From positions 2,465,254 through 2,529,253 of the forward strand of contig JAVSMN010000001.1 of the NCBI GenBank assembly GCA_032027205.1: a DNA stretch of 64,000 nucleotides. The letters are read 5' to 3'. The translations under genes and the position numbers were made by a program. A model generated the notes under the pieces. That model was not told the DNA's origin. It saw only the letters and a program-made list of their open reading frames with translations, and did no database searches. Positions within the stretch are counted from its first letter, which is position 1; each line of letters starts with the position of its first letter. Positions 34,355 to 43,535 of this stretch are shown here, piece after piece. The stretch is from Zeimonas sp032027205 (GTDB taxonomy: Bacteria; Pseudomonadota; Gammaproteobacteria; Burkholderiales; Burkholderiaceae_E).

Positions 34355-36052
34355 ATGAAAGTGGGATCCGATCTCGATCTCGATCTCGAAGTCGTCGGCG
34401 ACGCCCGAAGCGCGAGCGCCTGGCTGGCTGGTCTTTCACCGCAGCCGGCAGTGCGTCTGGACGCGATCCGTCGCCTGCTCGTGCGCCTGTCGCAGCAGTC
34501 CACCGCGTCGGTTCATGCGGGGCCGCGCAGCCTGGTCGAGGCGCTCGAGCCGCTGCGCGTCGAGCAGTGGCGTGCGATCGCGACAGGCCTCAAGCAGCTC
34601 GCCGGGCGCCCCGTTCCGTTCACCCCGATCGAATGGCCGTTGCTGCACTCGGCGCTGGCCGGCCTGCAAGCCCTTCGCAATCTCTACAAGCGGATCCACG
34701 CGCAGGGCGCGCGCGCCGACGAGGCCACCGACGCGGACGCGCAGGCGCACACGCGCGCGCGCGCCCGTTTGGGCTTCCTGTCTCTCTCGCGCGCGCTCGA
34801 CGCGCAGTCGCGCATCATCGCGTTGCAGCTGGGCTACCGTTGCGTTCCGCAGGAGGCCGACTGGGACGAGTTGTGCGTGCTCGCCCGCAGCCTGCGGCGA
34901 AGCGACCAGCAGGACGACGCGCTCCCCGACGAGACGCCGCTGGTGCAGCCCGCCACGGCGCGGGCGTTGTTCGTCTATCCGTTGCTGCTCGAATGCGCGT
35001 CGTTGTCGTCGCGAACGGTCGCCCAGGCCGATCTGGTGCAGCGCCTCGCTGCGCGCCTGGCTTCGCGCGTCGGCTACCGGATCGACAAGGGTGCGCCGAG
35101 CGACAACGAGCACGGCCCGCGCCTGGCGCTCACCGCCGCTCACGCAGTGCGGCTGGACACGCATCGCGTTCCGCAGATGCTGGCGAAATGGCGCGATCAG
35201 TGGTTCGGCGCAGGCGATTCGTCGCAGAACGGCATTGCGCTGCCGTTGCCCGAGGCGGAAGTCGCACGCCTGTTCGACGAACTCGAACGCTGCTGGGCGC
35301 CGGCATCGACGCCGCGCATCGCCGGCGCGCACCCGGCGGCGTCGGCCGCATCGCAGCCGGTCCGCCTGCGCTTCGGACTGCCGGCGACCGGCATGGCCGA
35401 GCGTCGACCTGCCGCCGACGCTCGGATCTCTTCGCCTGCGCCGAAGCACGACGGCGACGGACGCTACGAGTACGGACGCTGGGAGCAGAACACGATCATT
35501 CGGATGGCCTTTGCCGGCGCGCCGGTCGAAGCGGTCGAGAACGGCGACTGGATCGGCCCGACCGAGTCCGCCACGCGACTGGTCGACCGGCCCGACGGCG
35601 TCACCGTGATCGCGCGCGAGTCTTCCGTTCCGCGCGCGGCGCCCGGGGGGCTCGTCGCCATCGAGCACGCGGGCGAGGCGGCGCAGGATGCGCGCCGATC
35701 GGTCTGCCTGGGCACCGTCGAGGCGATCGAGCAGTTGCCCGGGCGCGAAAGCCACGCGTCGCGCGCGCACTGGCTGGTGGTGCGGCTCTGGGCGGGCGAG
35801 GCGCGCGCGGTCGGCGTGCGCGTGGGCGACTGCGCGGCGTTCGAGGACGCCTGGCTGCTGCGCGGGCTGGGTGCGAGCTTCGAGTTGCCGTGCCTCGTGC
35901 TCGCGCCGGGTCGCGCCCGCGGCGGCGATAGCGGCGTGCTGCGCGAAGCGGGCGACGAGGTGGCCATCCGCTTCGTCAGCGTGCTCGATCGGGGCATCGG
36001 CCACGAGCGCCTGTCGATGCGAACGGAGAGCGCGCGCGACACGAGCAGGTGA
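34355..36052 (+). CDS. Unrecognised 565-residue cytoplasmic protein
   Basis: I do not recognise the family. There is no signal peptide or membrane helix. Residues 1-230 are alpha-helical with many Leu/Arg pairs (RSLVEALEPLRVEQWRAIAT; WPLLHSALAGLQALRNLYKR). Residues about 300-380 are a variable linker. The last 190 residues look beta-rich, with a WLVVRLWAGEARAVGVRVGD segment, suggesting a small barrel domain. It lies between a HIT gene and the DUF971 gene in the run leading to ubiE. Near the start (34370-34387) a hexanucleotide is repeated three times, giving alternating Asp-Leu. Codon use and GC match the neighbours, so it is a real gene. Confidence 0.8.
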   Translation: MKVGSDLDLDLEVVGDARSASAWLAGLSPQPAVRLDAIRRLLVRLSQQSTASVHAGPRSLVEALEPLRVEQWRAIATGLKQLAGRPVPFTPIEWPLLHSALAGLQALRNLYKRIHAQGARADEATDADAQAHTRARARLGFLSLSRALDAQSRIIALQLGYRCVPQEADWDELCVLARSLRRSDQQDDALPDETPLVQPATARALFVYPLLLECASLSSRTVAQADLVQRLAARLASRVGYRIDKGAPSDNEHGPRLALTAAHAVRLDTHRVPQMLAKWRDQWFGAGDSSQNGIALPLPEAEVARLFDELERCWAPASTPRIAGAHPAASAASQPVRLRFGLPATGMAERRPAADARISSPAPKHDGDGRYEYGRWEQNTIIRMAFAGAPVEAVENGDWIGPTESATRLVDRPDGVTVIARESSVPRAAPGGLVAIEHAGEAAQDARRSVCLGTVEAIEQLPGRESHASRAHWLVVRLWAGEARAVGVRVGDCAAFEDAWLLRGLGASFELPCLVLAPGRARGGDSGVLREAGDEVAIRFVSVLDRGIGHERLSMRTESARDTSR

Positions 36053-36145
36053 ACCGCCCGCAGGCCGCGGCCGAGCTAGCGAATCGCGGTACCATCGGCC
36101 GCAGGCACCGCGCGTTGCCGGTGCATCACCGAAAGCTCGGAACCG

Positions 36146-36565
36146 ATGGCCGGTCTGAAGAACTCCCCCACTCCGTGGCCGACGAAGATCGTCGTCCACA
36201 CCCGTTCCCGCGCGCTCGAACTCGAGTTCTCCGACGGGCGCAATTTCCGGCTTCCCTTCGAGTACCTGCGCGTGTATTCGCCGTCCGCCGAAGTGCGCGG
36301 CCATGGGCCCGGCCAGGAAGTGCTGCAGATCGGCAAGGCCGACGTCACCGTCGACTCGATCGAGCCGGTGGGCAACTACGCGCTGCAGCCGCGCTTCAGC
36401 GACGGCCACGCTACCGGCATCTATTCGTGGGACTACCTGTACTACCTCGGGCATTCGCACGACCGGCTCTGGCACGAGTACCTGGCCCGCATGGACGCGG
36501 CCGGAGCGAGCCGCGACGCGTCGGCGCCGATGCAGTCGTCGTCGCTGAAGCGTCCCGGACACTGA
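36146..36565 (+). CDS. DUF971-domain protein
   Basis: 139 residues with one DUF971 domain (gamma-butyrobetaine hydroxylase-like N-terminal fold): RALELEFSDGRNFRLPFEYLR, then VDSIEPVGNYALQPRFSDGH and IYSWDYLYYLG. In this family stand-alone members are often next to ubiE, as here (11 bases apart), and some are linked to Fe-S protein handling, but no specific reaction can be assigned. The C-terminal 30 residues are not conserved. Confidence 0.9.
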   Translation: MAGLKNSPTPWPTKIVVHTRSRALELEFSDGRNFRLPFEYLRVYSPSAEVRGHGPGQEVLQIGKADVTVDSIEPVGNYALQPRFSDGHATGIYSWDYLYYLGHSHDRLWHEYLARMDAAGASRDASAPMQSSSLKRPGH

Positions 36566-36575
36566 GAAGCTCCGA

Positions 36576-37316
36576 ATGCGCCCGTCGAACACGACGCATT
36601 TCGGGTTCCAGGAGGTAGACGAACGCGAGAAGGCGGGTCGGGTCGCCGGCGTGTTCCATTCGGTGGCCACGCGCTACGACCTGATGAACGACCTGATGTC
36701 GGGCGGCATGCACCGACTGTGGAAGGCGTTCACCATCGGGCAGGCCAACATCCGTCCCGGCATGCGCGTGCTCGACGTCGCCGGCGGCACCGCCGATCTT
36801 TCGCGGGCGTTCGCGCGTCGCTTGCACGGACGCGGCGAGGTCTGGCTCACCGACATCAACGGATCGATGCTGAGCATCGGCCGCGACCGCATGATCGACG
36901 ACGGCCTGCTGCACCCGGCGGTGCAGTGCGATGCCGAGGCGTTGCCGTTTCCCGACGGCCATTTCGACCTGGTCAGCGTCGCCTTCGGGCTGCGCAACAT
37001 GACGCACAAGGAGCGCGCGCTGTCGGAGATGCACCGTGTGCTTCGTTCGGGCGGTCGGCTGCTCGTGCTCGAGTTCTCGCGCGTGCGAAAGGAACTGCAG
37101 CCGCTGTACGATCGCTATTCGTTCGACGTGCTGCCGTGGCTGGGCGCGCGCGTGGCCGGCGACGAGGCGAGTTATCGCTACCTGGCGGAGTCGATCCGCA
37201 TGCACCCCGACCAGGAAACGCTGAAGAAAATGATGGAGTCCGCGGGCTTCTCCCGCGTTCGTTACTACAATCTCACTGCCGGCGTCGTCGCGCTGCACGA
37301 AGGCACGCGACTGTAG
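36576..37316 (+). CDS. ubiE: UbiE, ubiquinone/menaquinone C-methyltransferase
   Basis: SAM-dependent C-methyltransferase of the ubiquinone pathway, 246 residues. The N-terminal THFGFQEVDEREKAGRVAGVF and FHSVATRYDLMNDLMSGGMH are diagnostic; the SAM site is VLDVAGGTADLSRAF; SVAFGLRNMTHKERALSEMH and the C-terminal YYNLTAGVVALHEG complete the family pattern. It starts 11 bases after the DUF971 gene. Confidence 0.97.
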   Translation: MRPSNTTHFGFQEVDEREKAGRVAGVFHSVATRYDLMNDLMSGGMHRLWKAFTIGQANIRPGMRVLDVAGGTADLSRAFARRLHGRGEVWLTDINGSMLSIGRDRMIDDGLLHPAVQCDAEALPFPDGHFDLVSVAFGLRNMTHKERALSEMHRVLRSGGRLLVLEFSRVRKELQPLYDRYSFDVLPWLGARVAGDEASYRYLAESIRMHPDQETLKKMMESAGFSRVRYYNLTAGVVALHEGTRL

Positions 37317-37390
37317 CGTTCGGCCCTGTCGGTCTTCCCCGGGTTTCGGCCCTCGTGATGCCGCTCGTCGCGGCCCGTTTCGGAGTCTTC

Positions 37391-38314
37391 ATGAATCGGA
37401 TCGTCGTTCGTCTGCTCTCCGTGCTCGTCGTCCTCGTCGCCGGTCTCTCACTGTCGATTCCCGAAGCCGATGCTCGCCGGCTCGGTGGCGGCAAGTCTTT
37501 CGGACGGCAGTCCACCGCACCGATCCAGCGTGACGCGCGTCCGCCGCAGGCGGCGCCGCAACAGGCGCCGCAGCGCCCCGGCGCTGCGCCCGGTCAAACC
37601 GGCAATCGCTGGCTCGCCCCGCTCGCCGGCATCGCCGCCGGCCTTGGCCTGGCGGCATTGGCCAGCCACCTCGGTCTCGGCGAGGAGATGGGCACCGTCC
37701 TGCTGTTGCTGTTGCTGGTGGTCGGCGCCGTCTTCGTGTTTCGCCTGTTGGCCGCACGTCGCGGGTCTTCCGGTCCGCAGCCGGCGTACCAGGGCAGTTA
37801 CTCCCCGTCGCAACTCGGCCGCGAGGCTGCCGTGCGTTACTCGGCCGATGATTCCGCAGCGCAATCGGGCGTGCCGACGGGTCCGGGAACGCGTGCTGCG
37901 GGGGCATTCGCTTCCGTCGGCGATGCGCAGGCCGGCAGGATTCCGGCCGGCTTCGACGTCGAGGGCTTCGAGCGCAACGCAAAGGTCCAGTTCGTCCGGC
38001 TGCAGGCGGTCTTCGACGCCGGCGACACGAAAGACCTGCGTGAATTCACCACGCCCGAGATGTACGCCGAACTCGCTCTGCAGATCGACGAACGCAGCGG
38101 CGCGGAGAACCGCACCGACGTCGTAACGCTCGATGCCACGCTGCTCGGCATCGAGTCGACGGCGCAGGAGCACGTCGCCAGCGTGCGCTTCTCGGGGATG
38201 ATCCGCGAGGAGGTGGGCGGCGAGGCGAAGCCCTTCGACGAGGTGTGGAACCTCGCCAAGCCGGCCAGCGGTCCCGGCGGCTGGTTGCTCGCCGGAATAC
38301 AGCAGCTCGATTGA
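37391..38314 (+). CDS. Tim44-like domain membrane protein
   Basis: 307 residues. Signal-anchor (about 5-25), a Pro/Gln-rich segment containing AAPQQAPQRPGAAPGQ, a Gly-rich helix plus a strong membrane helix (MGTVLLLLLLVVGAVFVFRL), then a Tim44-like (NTF2-fold) C-terminal domain from about residue 190 (GFDVEGFERNAKVQFVRLQA; FTTPEMYAELALQIDE). Bacterial Tim44-like proteins of this layout commonly accompany ubiE and ubiJ in beta-proteobacteria; the function is unproven. The ATG at 37359 is an alternative start. Confidence 0.88.
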   Translation: MNRIVVRLLSVLVVLVAGLSLSIPEADARRLGGGKSFGRQSTAPIQRDARPPQAAPQQAPQRPGAAPGQTGNRWLAPLAGIAAGLGLAALASHLGLGEEMGTVLLLLLLVVGAVFVFRLLAARRGSSGPQPAYQGSYSPSQLGREAAVRYSADDSAAQSGVPTGPGTRAAGAFASVGDAQAGRIPAGFDVEGFERNAKVQFVRLQAVFDAGDTKDLREFTTPEMYAELALQIDERSGAENRTDVVTLDATLLGIESTAQEHVASVRFSGMIREEVGGEAKPFDEVWNLAKPASGPGGWLLAGIQQLD

Positions 38315-39064
38315 ATGAACGAAAACGCGCACGACGACGGCGATGCGCGCCCCGGTCCGTTCCGGGCGATCGCGCAGCGGCTGGCCGGAGGCGGCGCTTC
38401 GGCCTTCGTCGGCGCGTTCAACCATCTGCTGCGGCAGAATGACTGGGCGCGCGCCCGTCTCGCGGCGTTCGCCGGACAACGTGTAGCGATCCGGCTCGAG
38501 ACGGCGTCGCTCGCGCGGCTCGCGCCGCCCCGGGTGGCGGCGCAGCTCACCGCCGACGGCCTGTTCGACACGTCGCGTGACGTCGGCGCTCCCGGCGCGT
38601 CCTCCGCGCCGGCGACTGCCGAGGCGCAGGCAAGCGATGCGTCGCATTTCGCCGTCGAGATGCACGTGCGCGCGGCGTTTTCGGCGGCAGGGGCGCTGCT
38701 TCGCGAAGACACGCGTGGCCTGGCGCCTTATGTGCGCATCGAAGGCGAGGCGATGCTCGCCGCGGCGCTTTCCGAAGTGGCCGAGCGGATGCGCTGGGAC
38801 CCCGAAGAAGACCTGAGCCGAATCACCGGCGACGTCGTTGCGCATCGGATCGGCCGCGGTGTCGGCGCGGCGCGCGAGGCGATGCGCGGGCTGCGTGACC
38901 GCGTCGCAGGGTCGGCCGGGCGCCGCTTCGCGGCGGCCTCGGGAACGCTCGTCGCGCGCGACGAACTCGAATCGCTGCGGGCAACGCTCGACGCGCTCGA
39001 AGCGCGCATGTCGAGCGCCGAGGCGAAGCGGCGACGACACGTCGCTGCACGGTCGCGCTCTTGA
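38315..39064 (+). CDS. ubiJ: UbiJ-like protein (SCP2-type accessory factor)
   Basis: 249 residues, assigned as UbiJ by context and pattern: an SCP2-like N-terminal lipid-binding region (FVGAFNHLLRQNDWARARLA; GQRVAIRLETASLARLA), a middle VRIEGEAMLAAALSEVAERM, and a C-terminal coiled coil (LVARDELESLRATLDALEAR). UbiJ organises the aerobic ubiquinone biosynthetic complex with UbiK. In most relatives ubiB comes next; here it does not. It starts directly after the Tim44-like stop with no gap. Confidence 0.82.
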   Translation: MNENAHDDGDARPGPFRAIAQRLAGGGASAFVGAFNHLLRQNDWARARLAAFAGQRVAIRLETASLARLAPPRVAAQLTADGLFDTSRDVGAPGASSAPATAEAQASDASHFAVEMHVRAAFSAAGALLREDTRGLAPYVRIEGEAMLAAALSEVAERMRWDPEEDLSRITGDVVAHRIGRGVGAAREAMRGLRDRVAGSAGRRFAAASGTLVARDELESLRATLDALEARMSSAEAKRRRHVAARSRS

Positions 39065-39825
39065 TCGAGCGGCGGTTGCGGCGCGCGGCATGCGCGCTCG
39101 CGTCTCCGCTGATCGCTTTCCTGGCAGCGCCCGCGGCCGGCGCTCTTCCGACCGCCGCCGCTCCCACAGCCGCCGCGCGCACAGCCGCCGCTCCCGCAGC
39201 CGCCGACGCGATCGCCTCCCTCGCGCCGTCGCTGCTCGGCGAGTTGCGCGCCTCCGGGCTGATCGGCACCGCCGAGGCGGTGCGTCCGTTCCGCTGGACG
39301 ATCGTCATGACGCGCCCGCTTCGCCCGCCGCGCAGGCACCGCGAGACCTACGCCGGCACCCCGCCCGGCGCGGCGCTCGGGCTGAGCCCGATGGTGCGCG
39401 AGGAGCTCGACGAAGCGGGCAGCACGAAACGCACGGTGCGCGGCGTCAGCGTGCGCGGCCTTGTCTTCCTGAAGGCGGGCGACACGCGACTCGACGTGCG
39501 CGTGAGCGGGCTGCGCATGCCACTGGCGCGCGGGGATCAGTTCCGCATCGAATACGACGACGGCGACGGAGCGCTGGCCGAGGATTGCCGCGTCGGCGGC
39601 GACGTTGCGGCGGCGACCGTGCATCCGTCGATTCCCGGCTCGGCAACGCGCATCGAGTGCGCCGGCACCGGCCGCTACAAGCGCATTGGCGTGAAGGTCA
39701 GCGCCACGGTGATGTACCTGCACGAGCCGGGCGTTTTCGTCGGCGTCGAGCAGGCGCTCGACAGCCTGCTGGGCACGCTGCGCTCGGGTGTGCGGGTCGT
39801 CTCGTTCGAAATGCAGAGCCGCTGA
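39061..39825 (+). CDS. Putative exported protein, family unknown
   Basis: 254 residues beginning at a TTG that overlaps the ubiJ-like stop (TTGA). The basic N-terminus and hydrophobic stretch LASPLIAFLAAPAAGA form a likely Sec signal peptide, followed by about 30 residues of Ala/Pro/Thr low complexity. The remainder appears beta-rich with two cysteines (EDCRVGG and IECAGTG) that could form a disulfide in the periplasm. I do not recognise the family. It sits where ubiB is expected. Confidence 0.65.
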   Translation: MIERRLRRAACALASPLIAFLAAPAAGALPTAAAPTAAARTAAAPAAADAIASLAPSLLGELRASGLIGTAEAVRPFRWTIVMTRPLRPPRRHRETYAGTPPGAALGLSPMVREELDEAGSTKRTVRGVSVRGLVFLKAGDTRLDVRVSGLRMPLARGDQFRIEYDDGDGALAEDCRVGGDVAAATVHPSIPGSATRIECAGTGRYKRIGVKVSATVMYLHEPGVFVGVEQALDSLLGTLRSGVRVVSFEMQSR

Positions 39826-39840
39826 CGCGGCGTTTCGCGT

Positions 39841-40272
39841 TCAATTGGCGGCGTCGTCGCCCGTCTTCAGCAGTTCGATCCGCGCACGCGTCACGCCGTG
39901 ATGGAGCATGCCAAGCTTCTTCGCCGCCGCTCGACTGACGTCGGCAATGCGCCCCTTCTCGTAGGGACCGCGGTCGTTCACGCGCAGCTCCGCGCTGCGC
40001 CCGTTGCGCAGGTTCGTCACGCGCACGATCGAGCCGAACGGGAGCGTCGGATGCGCCATCGTCATCGCATCGGGGTCGAAAGGTTCGCCGCTGGCGGTGG
40101 GCTGCGCATCGAAGCGCCTGCCGTAATACGAGATGCGGCCCTGTTGATGCCATCCGGGCGCGAAGGATGCGGATTCGCTCGCTGCCTCCGCGCCTGGAGA
40201 AGGCGCGGCCGCGACCGAAGCGGCGAACGCGAACGCGATTGCCGCAACCCGCGAGCGGCGCAGCCGGATCAT
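39841..40272 (-). CDS. rlpA: RlpA-like septal-ring/lytic protein
   Basis: 143 residues with a signal peptide (VAAIAFAFAASVAAAPSPG) and a double-psi beta-barrel domain: GRISYYGRRFDAQPTASGE, then MTMAHPTLPFGSIVRVTNL and VNDRGPYEKGRIADVSRAAA. These are the RlpA hallmarks, including the catalytic-type His and Asp of the peptidoglycan transglycosylase family. No SPOR domain is present, so septal targeting is uncertain. No Cys lies at the cleavage site, so it may be periplasmic rather than a lipoprotein. The start overlaps the upstream SDR stop by four bases. Confidence 0.9.
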   Translation of the reverse strand: MIRLRRSRVAAIAFAFAASVAAAPSPGAEAASESASFAPGWHQQGRISYYGRRFDAQPTASGEPFDPDAMTMAHPTLPFGSIVRVTNLRNGRSAELRVNDRGPYEKGRIADVSRAAAKKLGMLHHGVTRARIELLKTGDDAAN

Positions 40273-41027
40273 CCGCGGCCGATGAACGGCATCTTCGTCG
40301 CCATCACGGTCACGAACTGCACGTTCGCCTCGGGCGGAAGGCTCGCCATGTGCACGAGCGTGCTGGCGACGTCGCGCACGTCCATCGTCGGCTCGGGCGC
40401 GAGCGCGCCGCTCGCCTGCTGAACTCCCTGCGACATCGCGCGCGCGAGTTCGGTGGCCGCATTGCCGATGTCGATCTGCCCGCAGGCGATGTCGTGCGCG
40501 CGCCCGTCCAGCGAGATCTGCCTGGTCAGGCCGGTGACCGCGTGCTTGGTCGCGGTGTAGGCCACCGACCTCGGCCGCGGCACGTGCGCCGAGATCGACC
40601 CGTTGTTGACGATGCGCCCGCCGCGCGGCGACTGCGCCTTCATCGCGCGGAACGCCTCGCGCGCGCACAGGAACATCCCCGTGAGGTTCACGTCGACTAC
40701 CGCGCGCCACTGGTCGAGCGTCACTTCGTCGATCGTGGCGGGTGGGGCGCCGACGCCGGCATTGTTGAACAGCAGGTCGAGGCGCCCGAACTCGGCCACG
40801 GTTCGTTCGAACAGCGCGTGCACCGAGCGCTCGTCGGTGACGTCGGTCGGCACGGCGATCGCGCGCGCCGGCGCGTCGCCGGCTTCGTGGATCGTGTCGT
40901 CGAGCAGGTTCGCGCGTCGTCCGGCGAGCGCCACGTTCCAGCCGGCGCGCAGCAGGGCGAGCGCGCAGGCCTTGCCGATTCCGGAGCCCGCCCCGGTGAC
41001 GATCGCATTGCGGTTTCGCAGGTCCAT
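40269..41027 (-). CDS. Short-chain dehydrogenase/reductase
   Basis: 252-residue classical SDR. NAD(P)-binding TGAGSGIGKA near the N-terminus, the NNAG motif (LFNNAGVGAP), and the catalytic Ser and YxxxK (SISAHVPRPRSVAYTATKHA). An Arg-Arg pair after the second strand (AGRRANL) favours NADP. The substrate is unknown. It is upstream of and overlapping rlpA, which is probably coincidental functionally. It is divergent from gdhA. Confidence 0.92.
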   Translation of the reverse strand: MDLRNRNAIVTGAGSGIGKACALALLRAGWNVALAGRRANLLDDTIHEAGDAPARAIAVPTDVTDERSVHALFERTVAEFGRLDLLFNNAGVGAPPATIDEVTLDQWRAVVDVNLTGMFLCAREAFRAMKAQSPRGGRIVNNGSISAHVPRPRSVAYTATKHAVTGLTRQISLDGRAHDIACGQIDIGNAATELARAMSQGVQQASGALAPEPTMDVRDVASTLVHMASLPPEANVQFVTVMATKMPFIGRG

Positions 41028-41147
41028 CGGGGCGCTCCTCGGGTGCGGTTGACGGACCGAAAGCGTACACGCAGCGTCGCCGCGACGATGGATTCCCGCG
41101 GGCCGAATTTGCTAGGATGCGCGGTTGGCTTTCGCTCAGGAGTTCTG

Positions 41148-42491
41148 GTGAAACACGCGTCCCCGGAAGCGTTCCTCGTCTCGATCGCGCAGCGCGACCC
41201 GCATCAGCCGGAGTTCCTGCAGGCGGTCAAGGAGGTGATGCACAGCATCTGGCCCTTCGTCCTCGAAAACCCGGGTTACGCCGATTACGCGTTGCTCGAG
41301 CGGCTCGTCGAACCCGATCGCGTGATCCAGTTTCGCGTCGCGTGGGTCGACGACTCCGGGCGCACGCGCGTGAATCGCGCGTTCCGCGTGCAGCACAGCA
41401 TGGCGATCGGCCCCTACAAGGGCGGAATGCGCTTCCACCCGTCGGTGAATCTCTCGATCCTGAAGTTCCTCGCGTTCGAGCAGACGTTCAAGAACGCGCT
41501 GACGTCGCTGCCGATGGGCGGCGGCAAGGGCGGATCCGACTTCGATCCGAAGGGCAAGAGCGACGGCGAGGTGATGCGTTTCTGCCAGGCGCTGATGACC
41601 GAACTGTATCGCCACATCGGCGCCGACACCGACGTGCCGGCCGGCGACATCGGCGTCGGCGCGCGCGAGGTCGGCTTCATGGCCGGCATGATGAAAAAGC
41701 TCAGCGACAACGCGTCGTGCGTGTTCACCGGCAAGGGTCTGAGCTACGGCGGCAGCCTGATGCGTCCCGAGGCCACCGGCTACGGCACCGTCTATTTCGC
41801 GCAGGAGATGCTGCGCCGCGCGGGCCGCTCGTTCGAGGGCGCCACCGTGTCGGTCTCCGGCTCGGGCAACGTCGCGCAATACGCGATCGGAAAGGCCACC
41901 GACCTCGGCGCGAAGGTCGTCACCGCCTCCGACTCCGGCGGCATGATCCACCTGCCGCAGGGCTTCGACGAAGAAACGATCGCGGCGCTGCTGGTGCTGA
42001 AGAACGAACGCCGCGGCCGCCTTTCGGAGTTCGCCGAGGAGCGCGGCCTGCACTACGAGTCGGGTCGCCGCCCCTGGCACGTGCCGGTGGACATCGCGCT
42101 GCCGTGCGCCACGCAGAACGAACTCGACGAGCACGACGCGCGCACGCTGGTGGGCAACGGCGTGTTCTGCGTGGCCGAAGGCGCCAACATGCCGAGCACG
42201 CTCGAGGCGGTCGACGTCTTCCACAAGGCCGGCGTGCTTTATGCGCCGGGCAAGGCGAGCAACGCGGGCGGCGTCGCCACATCGGGCCTCGAAATGGCGC
42301 AGAACGCGCAGCGGCTCGGCTGGACGCACGGCGAAGTCGACGAGCGGCTGCATGCGATCATGAAGGCGATCCACGAGAGCTGCGTGCGGCATGGCCGTCG
42401 CGACGACGGAACGATAAACTACGTGGACGGCGCGAACGTTTCCGGTTTCGTCAAGGTTGCCGACGCCATGCTCGAGCAGGGCGTCGTCTGA
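41148..42491 (+). CDS. gdhA: GdhA, NADP-type glutamate dehydrogenase
   Basis: Hexameric glutamate dehydrogenase assimilating ammonia into 2-oxoglutarate. 447 residues, the same length as E. coli GdhA. GMRFHPSVNLSILKFLAFEQ, the catalytic-lysine loop LPMGGGKGGSDFDPKGKS, and the Rossmann VSVSGSGNVAQYA are all present. The start is a GTG at 41148 with a CAGGAG ribosome-binding site six bases before it; no ATG is available nearby. The 120 bases upstream, shared with the divergent SDR, show no convincing promoter. Confidence 0.96.
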   Translation: MKHASPEAFLVSIAQRDPHQPEFLQAVKEVMHSIWPFVLENPGYADYALLERLVEPDRVIQFRVAWVDDSGRTRVNRAFRVQHSMAIGPYKGGMRFHPSVNLSILKFLAFEQTFKNALTSLPMGGGKGGSDFDPKGKSDGEVMRFCQALMTELYRHIGADTDVPAGDIGVGAREVGFMAGMMKKLSDNASCVFTGKGLSYGGSLMRPEATGYGTVYFAQEMLRRAGRSFEGATVSVSGSGNVAQYAIGKATDLGAKVVTASDSGGMIHLPQGFDEETIAALLVLKNERRGRLSEFAEERGLHYESGRRPWHVPVDIALPCATQNELDEHDARTLVGNGVFCVAEGANMPSTLEAVDVFHKAGVLYAPGKASNAGGVATSGLEMAQNAQRLGWTHGEVDERLHAIMKAIHESCVRHGRRDDGTINYVDGANVSGFVKVADAMLEQGVV

Positions 42492-42536
42492 CCCCGGGGT
42501 CAGGAACCAGAGGGCGCAGTATCCCCAGGAACGCCG

Positions 42537-43415
42537 ATGGCCACCAATAGATCTCGCCCCGCCACGGCCGGACCGCCGTGGTGGCTTCTGCTGCTGGCCG
42601 CCGCAGGCATCGCGGCCGGGCTCTATCTGTGGCAGATGGAACCGGTGCCGCGCCTGCCTTCGCGCAGCGCCACGCCGCCGTCGACGGCGCCCGCCGACGG
42701 CCCGGTGGACGGTTCCGCCGACCGCCTGGGCGCGGGCGCCGAGCCAGCCGCGCCGGCGTCCTCGACGCCCGCCGAGGCCGAGGCCGGGCCGAAATTCCCG
42801 CTGCCCGAGAGCGCGTCCCAGTACGCCGGGTCGTTGCCTGCAGTCGAAGCCAGCGATTCGCCGATCCTCGACGCGCTGCTCGCGCTCGCGTCGCGCGAGC
42901 GGCTGGCGCAGTTCCTGAACCTGCAGGACTACGCCCGCCGGTTCGTCGTAACCGTCGACAGCCTGCCGCGGCAACTGGTCCCGGCGCAATGGAGCGCGCT
43001 TCGGCCGGTGCCCGGCCGGCTCGCGGTGGCCGCCGACCACGAGCGGATCACGCTGCAGCCGGAGAATTTCGCGCGATACGACGCCCTTGTGCAATTTGCC
43101 GAGTCGTTCGACCCGAAGGCCGCCGCCAAGGTCTACCTGCGCTTCTATCCGCTGCTGCAGGAGCAGTATCGCGCGCTGGGCTATCCGCACGGCCATCTGA
43201 ATGACCGCGTCGTCGCGGCCATCGACGACATGCTCACGGCGCCCGAAGTCAGCGGGCCCATCCGCCTCGTGCAGCCGAGGGTTCAGTATCGCTTCGACGA
43301 TCCGTTGCTCGAGTCGCTGTCAGCCGGTCGCAAGGTCATGATCCGTGTCGGCCCCGAAAACGCCGCCCGACTGAAGAAGGTATTGCGCGCGCTGCGCGCC
43401 GAGATCGTTCGCTGA
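42537..43415 (+). CDS. DUF3014-domain membrane-anchored protein
   Basis: 292 residues: one N-terminal membrane helix (WWLLLLAAAGIAAGLYLW), a Pro/Ala-rich spacer to about residue 80, then a DUF3014 domain with FPLPESASQYAGSLPAVEAS, FVVTVDSLPRQLVPAQW and FYPLLQEQYRALGYPHGHLN. The bulk should be periplasmic. The family has no established function. It follows gdhA by 45 bases. Confidence 0.88.
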   Translation: MATNRSRPATAGPPWWLLLLAAAGIAAGLYLWQMEPVPRLPSRSATPPSTAPADGPVDGSADRLGAGAEPAAPASSTPAEAEAGPKFPLPESASQYAGSLPAVEASDSPILDALLALASRERLAQFLNLQDYARRFVVTVDSLPRQLVPAQWSALRPVPGRLAVAADHERITLQPENFARYDALVQFAESFDPKAAAKVYLRFYPLLQEQYRALGYPHGHLNDRVVAAIDDMLTAPEVSGPIRLVQPRVQYRFDDPLLESLSAGRKVMIRVGPENAARLKKVLRALRAEIVR

Positions 43416-43535
43416 ACGCGCGCGTCGTTTCGAACGCTTGATCCAGAGCAATGGATCCGGGCGTCGGTCGCGGGCAACATCGTTTCGATCGGGGCGACGC
43501 CGTACGTTGCCGCGCATTACCGACGGGTATTCGCC

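Noticed and set aside
41049..41118. gdhA promoter from TTGACG (41049) and TAGGAT (41113)
   Set aside because: The elements are about 58 bases apart, far from the 16-18 spacing, and neither has a partner at the right distance.
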